NCBI RefSeq assembly: GCF_002367995.1
Contig: NZ_AP018207.1
Location: 620,001-684,000 of the forward strand
From: Calothrix brevissima NIES-22
GTDB lineage: Bacteria > Cyanobacteriota > Cyanobacteriia > Cyanobacteriales > Nostocaceae
DNA length: 64,000 nucleotides
Direction of reading: 5' to 3'
The notes beneath the pieces are model-generated. The model had not been told where the DNA came from. It ran no database searches and worked only from the letters and a program-made list of their open reading frames with translations. Each line of letters starts with the position of its first letter. Position 1 is the stretch's first letter. This document shows positions 8,406 to 15,412 of this stretch, one piece after another. The position numbers were made by a program, and so were the translations under genes.

Positions 8406-9140
8406 ATGCTAATTGTTTCAGCAGTTATAGTTCTGATTAGTTCTATGATAGTTGTGTTGTGTTTGTTACTATATCATCAGCAAACACAACGAGCGTTAAT
8501 TTGGTGGCATAGCAGGCAATGGATGAGAATGTATCAGGAAGCAGAGATGATTCACAATGACTTGCTACAAGAATCATTCGTTATCCGACGACAGTTAGAA
8601 ATCGCCGCACTAAATGCTTCTGTGTATCAACAGCAGCCAGAACAATCGTACCTAGCGACTATAGAGAAGTTTCATCATTCCCTCAAAGAACTGAGTGAGT
8701 ACTTGTCTCCAGCACATATTGACGATAGCTTACCTCTAGCAATTCAGCATGTACTAGTTAAATGGCGATCGCGTATTCCCGAATTAAATTTGCAAATGGA
8801 AATACCAACCGATTGGCCTTCTGAATCACTTTATACTATTCGCGTTCTTTTGATAGCACTAGAAGAATTACTGCAAATTATTGTATCAAATATTCCTGGT
8901 AACTTATCTATATTGGTCAGTTTAAAGCCAAGAAAAAATTTCCACGAACTCATAGTTCAACTAACTTATTTCAACATATCAAAACAGGCTTATCTGTCGA
9001 ATTTTACAGAATCAAATTATCTTCGTCACGCCTTTAATTTATTGCTTTGGGGAAAATGCTTTTATCGGCATCACGATAATCGGGAAATTTGGTATTTTCG
9101 CTGGCGGCACTTGCAGACAAAGTTGAATATAGAAACATAA
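8406..9140 (+). CDS. Membrane-anchored kinase-like protein lacking an ATP site
   Basis: A 244-residue protein. An N-terminal membrane helix (about residues 2-23, mostly I, V and L) is followed by a helical region. Its segment with IHNDLLQESF and RRQLE looks like a HisKA_3-type dimerisation helix with a candidate phospho-histidine in MIHNDLLQ. Residues 145-170 (ALEELLQIIVSN) resemble an N-box, but the Asn/Asp residues and the G1 (DxG) and G2 (GxG) boxes that bind ATP are absent. This suggests a pseudo-kinase or phosphotransfer partner. It lies 76 bp upstream of a response regulator and close to a CHASE2 kinase on the same strand, so a shared pathway is likely. The exact role is inferred. Confidence 0.6.
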   Translation: MLIVSAVIVLISSMIVVLCLLLYHQQTQRALIWWHSRQWMRMYQEAEMIHNDLLQESFVIRRQLEIAALNASVYQQQPEQSYLATIEKFHHSLKELSEYLSPAHIDDSLPLAIQHVLVKWRSRIPELNLQMEIPTDWPSESLYTIRVLLIALEELLQIIVSNIPGNLSILVSLKPRKNFHELIVQLTYFNISKQAYLSNFTESNYLRHAFNLLLWGKCFYRHHDNREIWYFRWRHLQTKLNIET

Positions 9141-9216
9141 TCTTTCTAGTTTAACTGTATAAAGTTACTAGTTTCTATATTCAAAATACTAACTTTTTAA
9201 TCCGGGAAATAATTCT

Positions 9217-9888
9217 ATGCATCAATTTGCACAAAAGTCAAATAAGCCTAAAATTTTAGTAGTTGATGACCATGAGTCCGTTTTATATGCAACAGTTAAT
9301 GTATTAAAACAGCAATATCCAGAAGCGGAAATTGTACAAACACAAACTGTAAAATCAGCACTTAAAGAATTAGAAAATATCAACTTTGACTTAATTATAG
9401 TTGACTTAGTTATGCCAGAAACAATTGGAGGAAATGCCCAAACTGACAACGGTATTCAGCTACTTAAAACATTAATGCGCCAATATCCAACTCTCAATAT
9501 TGTGATCCAAACTGGCAAGCCTAGTGCTTTAGTCAGGCTAAAAGCAGCAATTAGCAATCACGAAGGCGGTTTTACAGTTGCAGACAAAAGTTTGCCCATG
9601 AGTGAAATGTTAACCAAAGTTGATTGGTCTTTCAAGGGTTTGCATAATACTCCTAAAGAGATACGTTCTGGTTTGGAAGTGAAACCAGAATGGCTAGAAG
9701 TTTTACAACTTGCATTTAAAGAAGGTTTACAAGATATAGCTATTGCCAAAAAGATGAATATTGGTGAACGAACAGTAAGACATTATTGGACTAAAATTTA
9801 TGATGTTTTAGGAGTGTATCCCGATGAGGGAAAAAATCTCCGAATTCAAACTGAAATTCGCGCCAGAGAAGAAGGTTTAATTGATTAG
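9217..9888 (+). CDS. Response regulator, REC plus HTH DNA-binding domain
   Basis: A 223-residue regulator. The receiver domain (about residues 12-140) has the acidic pair in VVDDHES, the phosphorylated aspartate in LIIVDLVMP and a lysine in VADKSLP. The C-terminal part (about 160-223) has a LuxR/NarL-like helix-turn-helix (EGLQDIAIAKKMNIGERTVR, then HYWTKIYDVLGV). It is less canonical than NarL but clearly of that type. It sits between a degenerate kinase-like gene and a CHASE2 histidine kinase on the same strand, the likely phosphodonor. Target genes are unknown; the CHAT and hemagglutinin genes downstream are candidates by proximity only. Confidence 0.85.
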   Translation: MHQFAQKSNKPKILVVDDHESVLYATVNVLKQQYPEAEIVQTQTVKSALKELENINFDLIIVDLVMPETIGGNAQTDNGIQLLKTLMRQYPTLNIVIQTGKPSALVRLKAAISNHEGGFTVADKSLPMSEMLTKVDWSFKGLHNTPKEIRSGLEVKPEWLEVLQLAFKEGLQDIAIAKKMNIGERTVRHYWTKIYDVLGVYPDEGKNLRIQTEIRAREEGLID

Positions 9889-9932
9889 TCAATAGTCAAT
9901 AGTCAATGGTCAATGGTCAATGGTCAATAGTC
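9888..9932. repeat. Tandem 7-bp repeat (GTCAATA/GTCAATG)
   Basis: Six units directly abut the stop codon of the response regulator, as at 180-225. The remaining 150 bp before the CHASE2 kinase show no gene. Confidence 0.9.
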
Positions 9933-10088
9933 CGTAAACAATATAGCAGTTTTGGGATTGGTGAGGTATAGTTTTAAATCGCAAAGTCTGTAGGTGCGGG
10001 GTTTCACCACTCTCGGTTTATATCTAAGTAACAATTGCTATATTCGGTTGTCATCGCCATATAACAATCTAAAATTTACAATAAACAG

Positions 10089-11978
10089 ATGCGGCGAATT
10101 TGGACAAAAATTAATTCAGGCAATAATATTTGGCGTGTAGGACTTACCACAATTGCCTTTGTAACTTTCCTACGGCTAATAGGTTCGTTACAATTTTTGG
10201 AATGGACTATATTTGATACATTTCTGCGGCTGCGTCCCGAAGAATCAATTGATGAAAGAATTCTGATTGTAGGAATTAATGAAAATGATATTAATAAAAT
10301 TCATGACTATCCAATTCCCGACCGAAATATCGCCGCATTATTGAACAAATTAAAAACCTATCAACCTGCTGTCATTGGACTGGATATTATTAGAGATTTA
10401 CCAAAAGAACCAGGACATACAGAACTTGTTAAAACTTTCCAAAAAATTAAAAATTTAATTGCAGTTGAAAAAATTATACCTGACCGCAGTGGTTCAACTT
10501 TTAATCCTCCGCCAAGTTTACCACAAGAACAAATAGGCTTTACTGATGCTGTAATTGACACAGATGGTAAGCAACGCCGCAGTTTATTAGCTACTTCAAA
10601 TCTTCAGGGAGAATGGAAATTATCTTTTACATTAAAATTGGCAGAAGCATATTTAAAAACTAAAAGTATTGCTTTAGATAATGTCAATGGTGACCCTTAT
10701 GGTATGAGATTTAATGCAACTAAACTACCCCGGTTTCAGTCTAACTCAGGCGGATACATACAAGCAGATGCAGGTGGTAGTCAAATATTAATTAATTTTC
10801 GCAATCGCCGTAAACCTTTTCATCTAGTTTCACTTACTGATGTTCAAAGTGGCAAAATTAATCCCGATTGGATTCGTGGCAAAATAGTCTTAATTGGGAT
10901 GACTAGCCCTAGTGTTAAAGATTATGTTAATTCATCAGCAATCAATAGCGAAAATGCGGCTCTCATTTATGGTGTAGAAGTCCAAGCGCATATTGTCAGT
11001 CAATTAGTTAGTGCTGTATTAGATCATCGCCCAATGATAGATGTTTGGGCAGATGGATGGGAGTATTTATGGATTATTGGTTGGGGAATTTTAGGTTTAA
11101 GCTTAGGGCGATTGATTCGCAATCCCTTAAAGATGCTTCTTTATATTACTATTGCTACTATCTGTTTAATTCTCATCTGTTATGGATTAATAATTATCGG
11201 TTGGTGGGTGCCAATTGTCCCAGCTTTTTTTACTTTAGTATTTAATGGTGTGGGTTTAGCCGCTTTTTATCGATATGATGAAGCATTACGTTACCGTATT
11301 CAAGACCGACAGCTAATTATTGACCAAATTTTCGATACAATTCATAGTCATCCCTTGCAAACTTTAAATATAATTTTAAGAGAAGTCCAAAGTGATGAAA
11401 GTTTATCACCTCAAGAATTTGTAGCAAAACTTCAGCAACTAAATCAAGAACTGCGCGATGTTTACGATTTAGTCAAAAGAGAGGCTGTGAGTGAATTAGA
11501 TAATTTTTATTTTCAACAAGCGCAAAGATTAGATTTATCTCAACCCCTTGATGAAATTCTCTTTGAAGTTTATAACGAAATTATCGAGCGAGAGTCTAGT
11601 TATTTTGACAATATCAAACACAAGGTACTCAAGTTTGAGGCAATGGATGAACGCAATTTAGCTATTGAACAAAAGCGGAGTCTTTGTAGTTTTTTAGAAG
11701 AAGCATTGCGTAATGTCAAAAAATATGCTCATGGTACTACTCGTCTTGAGGTAATTTGTACTCAAGAGCATGGTAAAAATGTAATTCGAGTAGCAGATAA
11801 TGGCTTAAAGATTGAGACAATGGCTGATTTATCGTCACATTCTGGTTTTGGAACCAAGCTAGCTCAAAATTTAGCCAAACAGTTGGGTGGTGAATTTAAG
11901 CGCTATCCTCATTTGCCAAAAGGGATGGTTTGTCAGCTTACTTGGTCTGCTAATAAACTGTGGTTTTGGCGATTTTAG
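10089..11978 (+). CDS. CHASE2-domain sensor histidine kinase
   Basis: A 629-residue membrane kinase. One helix near residues 16-36 leads into an extracytoplasmic CHASE2 domain (about 40-310; FDTFLRLRPEESIDERILIV is the usual beginning). Three membrane helices follow at about 320-400. The cytoplasmic part has a HisKA_3-type dimerisation helix with the phospho-acceptor in IHSHPLQTL. The ATP-binding domain has the N-box EEALRNVKKYAHG, the G1 box ADNG and the G2 box GFGTKLA. All catalytic elements look intact. The stop codon overlaps a palindromic repeat (11977-12009). With the preceding regulator and kinase-like gene it forms a signalling set. Confidence 0.9.
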   Translation: MRRIWTKINSGNNIWRVGLTTIAFVTFLRLIGSLQFLEWTIFDTFLRLRPEESIDERILIVGINENDINKIHDYPIPDRNIAALLNKLKTYQPAVIGLDIIRDLPKEPGHTELVKTFQKIKNLIAVEKIIPDRSGSTFNPPPSLPQEQIGFTDAVIDTDGKQRRSLLATSNLQGEWKLSFTLKLAEAYLKTKSIALDNVNGDPYGMRFNATKLPRFQSNSGGYIQADAGGSQILINFRNRRKPFHLVSLTDVQSGKINPDWIRGKIVLIGMTSPSVKDYVNSSAINSENAALIYGVEVQAHIVSQLVSAVLDHRPMIDVWADGWEYLWIIGWGILGLSLGRLIRNPLKMLLYITIATICLILICYGLIIIGWWVPIVPAFFTLVFNGVGLAAFYRYDEALRYRIQDRQLIIDQIFDTIHSHPLQTLNIILREVQSDESLSPQEFVAKLQQLNQELRDVYDLVKREAVSELDNFYFQQAQRLDLSQPLDEILFEVYNEIIERESSYFDNIKHKVLKFEAMDERNLAIEQKRSLCSFLEEALRNVKKYAHGTTRLEVICTQEHGKNVIRVADNGLKIETMADLSSHSGFGTKLAQNLAKQLGGEFKRYPHLPKGMVCQLTWSANKLWFWRF

Positions 11979-12009
11979 ATCCCCGACTTCTTAGAGAAGT
12001 CGGGGATCT
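11977..12009. terminator. 33-bp palindrome, terminator-like, dispersed
   Basis: AGATCCCCGACTTCT pairs with AGAAGTCGGGGATCT in a nearly perfect stem that overlaps the kinase stop codon. The same palindrome occurs at 15349-15381 and 18188-18220, each time at a gene end or between gene ends. It can act as a bidirectional terminator but behaves like a dispersed REP-type repeat. Confidence 0.8.
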
Positions 12010-12171
12010 GGACAAGGCAAATTTACCAAAAGTAATTCAACAAAAGCGCGATCGCAAACTCAAGAGCATCAATTATGGGATGAGCGATCGCATTTTGCCA
12101 ATGATTTTAGGCATTTTACCATATTCAACGCCATACAGATACCCCATTGGCAAGGATATACAACCATATTG

Positions 12172-12266
12172 GCACAAAGGTGCAATGTGATTGGCAGAAA
12201 CGGCTAACAAATCCCGATGTCAATTATTTATTGTGTTAATCAAAGGCAATCGCAATGAAATTTATA
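12172..12266. repeat. Direct repeat, left copy (flanks the duplicated secreted-protein gene)
   Basis: This roughly 90-bp sequence starts GCACAAAGGTGCA and contains ACAAATCCCGATGTCAATTA and CGCAATGAAATTTATA. A second copy of about 88 bp lies at 13350-13437, just after the gene between them. One frame of both copies reads AETANKSRCQLF, then VLIK, then RNEIY, which could be a remnant of a coding sequence. The rest of the 11979-12325 gap shows no other feature. Confidence 0.8.
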
Positions 12267-12325
12267 TCAGTTCTATGTGAGGTTGCGCTTTATTCACCCT
12301 TTAAGCTAGAAGCCATTACAAGGTT

Positions 12326-13345
12326 ATGAATTTAATTAGTACTGTTCAAAAAATCGGTCTTGTTGGTAGTATTACCGCAGCTAGTCTTTCTATGTACTCC
12401 ATTCCATTGAAGGCAAACCAACCTGCTTGCGTGATTACTGATAAAGGCGTGGCTGTATGCGACACATTGAAAAATTCTCAAAAGAACAATACAACATCTA
12501 ATCAAAGCTCAAAATATCAAAAAGAATTGAATGGTTTTATTGTTTTACTAAAAGGTTGTACCAAGTCTGATACAAGTGTCAAGTGTGATTTGGTAATCAC
12601 AAATAAGGGCGCAGAAAGAGGTATTGATATCATGGCATGGTACAGCGCAATTGTTGATTCTGAAGGAAAGTCTTATGCCGCTTCCCTTGCGGATATTGGT
12701 GGTCATAGTGATAACAATGTTGGCGCTACAATATCTCCTGGAATTAATTATGCTTTAAGTATCACCTTTGACAAATTACCAGAACAAATAGTACAAGCTC
12801 CTATTTTAAAATTTACTATATTTGGTATTGGTGATATTCAATTTCGCAATGTTCCCTTTATTAATCCTACAACAACTAATCCAAGCTCCGAATATCAAAA
12901 AGATTTAAATCATTTTGTTGTTTTATTAAAAGGTTGTGCCAAGTCTGATACAAGTGTCAAGTGTGATATGACAATTACAAATCAGGGTGCAGAAAGAGGT
13001 ATTGATATCATGGCATGGTACAGCGCAATTGTTGATTCTGAAGGGAAATCTTATAGCGCTTCCCTTGCTGATATTGGTGGTCATAGTGACAACCATGTTG
13101 GCGCTACAATATCTCCGGGAATTAATTATGCTTTAAGCATCACCTTTGACAAATTGCCAGAACAAATAGTACAAGCTCCGCTTTTAAAGTTTTCCATATT
13201 TGGTATTGGTGATATTCAATTTCGCAATGTTCCGTTTACTATAGGTTCTAATTCAAATAGATATCCTGCTAATAATCAATCTGGAAATAATCCTATTTCT
13301 ATTCCTGGTAAGAAAGTTTGCTTACCTATTCTTGGTTGTTTTTAA
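12326..13345 (+). CDS. Secreted protein with two tandem 115-residue repeats, unknown function
   Basis: A 339-residue protein with a signal peptide-like start (hydrophobic residues 8-29, small residues at KANQPA). I do not recognise the family. Residues 64-178 and 190-304 are nearly the same sequence with a 126-residue period, each beginning YQK-(E/D)-LN and ending GIGDIQFRNVPF. Each repeat keeps two cysteines (GC-(T/A)-KSD and VKCD), which suggests one disulfide per domain. The DNA of the copies is also very similar (12515-12859 and 12893-13237), so the duplication is recent. A cysteine-containing tail (KVCLPILGCF) closes the protein. The likely location is periplasm or cell surface. Confidence 0.75.
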   Translation: MNLISTVQKIGLVGSITAASLSMYSIPLKANQPACVITDKGVAVCDTLKNSQKNNTTSNQSSKYQKELNGFIVLLKGCTKSDTSVKCDLVITNKGAERGIDIMAWYSAIVDSEGKSYAASLADIGGHSDNNVGATISPGINYALSITFDKLPEQIVQAPILKFTIFGIGDIQFRNVPFINPTTTNPSSEYQKDLNHFVVLLKGCAKSDTSVKCDMTITNQGAERGIDIMAWYSAIVDSEGKSYSASLADIGGHSDNHVGATISPGINYALSITFDKLPEQIVQAPLLKFSIFGIGDIQFRNVPFTIGSNSNRYPANNQSGNNPISIPGKKVCLPILGCF

Positions 13346-13349
13346 CAAC

Positions 13350-13437
13350 GCACAAAGGTGCATGGCAGAAACAGCGAACAAATCCCGATGTCAATTATTT
13401 ACTGTATTAATCAAACGCGATCGCAATGAAATTTATA
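13350..13437. repeat. Direct repeat, right copy
   Basis: Second copy of the sequence at 12172-12266, shorter by a few bases near its start and with scattered substitutions. It lies between the duplicated secreted-protein gene and the small membrane protein gene. Confidence 0.8.
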
Positions 13438-13513
13438 CCAATTTTGTTGCCATGCCACAACCACAAGTCTTTTATCCAATTTTTTGTTCAGTTAACCATA
13501 AGGAGTATGAAAT

Positions 13514-13828
13514 ATGGCTAAGGAACCCTCAGCCGCAACTACAGTCATGTCAGTAATTTCCCTAGTTTTTGGAATTATAGGTTTGTTAGCATCCTTTATC
13601 CCATGTCTGGGAACATTTGCCATCTGGCTAGCATTACCATCTTCTGTTTTGGGTGGATTAGCTACTTACTTAGCTTACTCTAAGGCAGAGTCGAAGGTAT
13701 TTCCCTTAATAGCACTAACTATCAGTACTATTGGTCTAGTAATTTCTGGTACTCAAATTATCGCCTTAAATGGTGCTACTCATACCATTCAACAGGGTAT
13801 TCAGCAAGGACTTGAACAAAGGCGTTAA
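13514..13828 (+). CDS. Small membrane protein, three predicted helices
   Basis: A 104-residue protein with hydrophobic stretches at about residues 12-34, 36-55 and 65-85. The pattern VMSVISLVFGIIGLLAS, then a cysteine-proline turn, then a second glycine-rich helix resembles DUF4190-like small membrane proteins. The start is supported by a good ribosome binding site (AAGGAG, 9 bp before the ATG). A DUF2752 gene follows almost directly. The function is unknown. Confidence 0.75.
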   Translation: MAKEPSAATTVMSVISLVFGIIGLLASFIPCLGTFAIWLALPSSVLGGLATYLAYSKAESKVFPLIALTISTIGLVISGTQIIALNGATHTIQQGIQQGLEQRR

Positions 13829-13859
13829 TCAGCAATACTGGTTGTCATGGGTTGTAATT

Positions 13860-14294
13860 GTGAAATTCTTGAAGCACTTACCGGACATCTACAAAGAATA
13901 TCGATATGTTAACTACAGCTTACTTGTACTTACGGTGATTTTTTTACTCTACCCGCTTGGGGTTTCAATTCCCGGCGAGGTAGAGACTTATCTCCCCTTC
14001 GAGTTACCTACCTTACCAAGCTATATTGCCACAAATTATCCAGATGTACCCTGTTCAAGTTGCGGTTTAACAAGAAGTGTTGTTTCGCTGTACCATTTTA
14101 ATTTGCCAGCTGCTGTGGCTTTTAATAAAGCGGGAATTTTCATTGTAGCTTTAGCGATCGCACAATTTTTTCTTCGGTTTCCGTTATTGTTCTGGAAATC
14201 TGCAAAACTTTGTTGGTTTGACTTAATTCAGTTAGTAGCTTGTGGTTTATTTGTGCGGATGTTTCTAGATACAACTATGATTCTCGGATTCTGA
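13860..14294 (+). CDS. DUF2752 membrane protein
   Basis: About 144 residues from a GTG start. The family signature is clear: CSSCGLTRSVVSLYHFN, followed by AFNKAG, with hydrophobic helices before and after. The frame is open upstream to an ATG at 13770, but that would overlap the preceding gene by 59 bp and adds non-hydrophobic residues, so GTG at 13860 is preferred; the start stays uncertain. DUF2752 proteins are small bacterial membrane proteins without a firm function. Confidence 0.75.
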   Translation: MKFLKHLPDIYKEYRYVNYSLLVLTVIFLLYPLGVSIPGEVETYLPFELPTLPSYIATNYPDVPCSSCGLTRSVVSLYHFNLPAAVAFNKAGIFIVALAIAQFFLRFPLLFWKSAKLCWFDLIQLVACGLFVRMFLDTTMILGF

Positions 14295-14455
14295 GATCAC
14301 CCTGGTTAAGAGGAATAGACTTTACCCAAGCAGCCTGAGCTTTTTGGCAACGAATCAAGAAAAATCAGCATTTTAGCGCTAAATTCTGTATTCTTATTTA
14401 TAGGGTAAGCATCTACAGTTACAGTTTGCGATCGCACATCAGTAGCCTAGTAGCC

Positions 14456-15229
14456 ATGAATAAATATTTCTGCTTAATTCGCCAATTTTTAACTAACAAA
14501 CTCCTGCTTAGTTGCACTTTTATACTCTATTTAACACTGACAACTACAGCTATAGCTACCTACAAACCACCTGCAAATCCTTCTCGTCCTAGAACTCCTA
14601 CAGGTTCAAATAGTAGTAGAACTAATGAATGTACGGGAAATCAAAAGACAAGTCTGACAGCACTTGCTCCCGTTGGTTATATGGGACAAACGGTTTCTTT
14701 ACAACCGACATTTGCTTGGTTTGTACCAAATTCTCCCAGTCGTGACATTGAATTTAGTCTTTATGAATATGGTAACGGCAAACCTCAAAAGGTTGAGCAA
14801 ACAATTATCCAAAGTTCGCCAGGAATTATGACATATTCCCTTGCTAATAAAAAAATTAGTTTAGCAGTGGGACAAAAGTATGTATGGCAAGTTGCTTTAT
14901 TATGTAATCCTAACCATCCTTCAGAGGATTTAATTGTTAAGGCGGAAATTGAAGTTGTCGCCATCCCAACTGAGTTAAAAAAACAGCTTGCGCAAACAAA
15001 AGAATTCCGTAAACGTTCAAATTTATATGCTGAACAAGGATTTTGGTATGATGCAATAGCTGAAACACTTAATAATGCTGCAAATAAAGCATCAACTTTC
15101 AAGTTATTGGCAGAACTCAGTCAGTTAGAAAAACAAGAAGCAAGTCGCGAAGTTACAGATCCAAACAGCAAGCAAGATTTAGAGCAACAAGCTTCACGAC
15201 TGCAAGAAATTATCAATGCTGAAAGATGA
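14456..15229 (+). CDS. DUF928 secreted protein
   Basis: A 257-residue protein. The ATG at 14456 gives an N-terminal signal sequence (LLLSCTFILYLTLTTTAIA), so it is preferred to the ATG at 14426. After a proline-serine linker comes the DUF928 pattern: TSLTALAP, LQPTFAWFVP, a beta-rich region with YVWQVALLCNPNHPS, then a helical end containing YAEQGFWYDAIAETL. The family is largely cyanobacterial and often adjoins CHASE2 and CHAT genes, as here and at 27245-28030. It is probably periplasmic, with unknown molecular function. The convergent neighbour is a TPR-CHAT protein. Confidence 0.85.
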   Translation: MNKYFCLIRQFLTNKLLLSCTFILYLTLTTTAIATYKPPANPSRPRTPTGSNSSRTNECTGNQKTSLTALAPVGYMGQTVSLQPTFAWFVPNSPSRDIEFSLYEYGNGKPQKVEQTIIQSSPGIMTYSLANKKISLAVGQKYVWQVALLCNPNHPSEDLIVKAEIEVVAIPTELKKQLAQTKEFRKRSNLYAEQGFWYDAIAETLNNAANKASTFKLLAELSQLEKQEASREVTDPNSKQDLEQQASRLQEIINAER

Positions 15230-15348
15230 TTTATAAAATAAACCAAAAATTGTAGTGGATTGACACAGCTAAAATAGTGCATTAGGTGTAGGTTGGGTTG
15301 AGGCTTTGCGAAACCCAACATTTCGACTATGAGGAATTGCGATCTTTC

Positions 15349-15381
15349 AGATCCCCGACTTCTTAAAGAAGTCGGGGATCT
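15349..15381. terminator. 33-bp palindrome between convergent genes
   Basis: Second copy of the AGATCCCCGACTTCTT palindrome, placed between the convergent DUF928 and TPR-CHAT genes, where a bidirectional terminator would be expected. A short piece of the GTAGGTTGGGTTGAGG repeat family lies just to the left at 15288-15322. Confidence 0.8.
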
Positions 15382-15412
15382 TGCAAAAGAGCAAAATTAA
15401 TGGGATAGACTA

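Noticed and set aside
11960..12190. 76-codon frame after the CHASE2 kinase
   Set aside because: It starts inside the kinase end and runs through the 33-bp palindrome, with no family-like sequence and no ribosome binding site.
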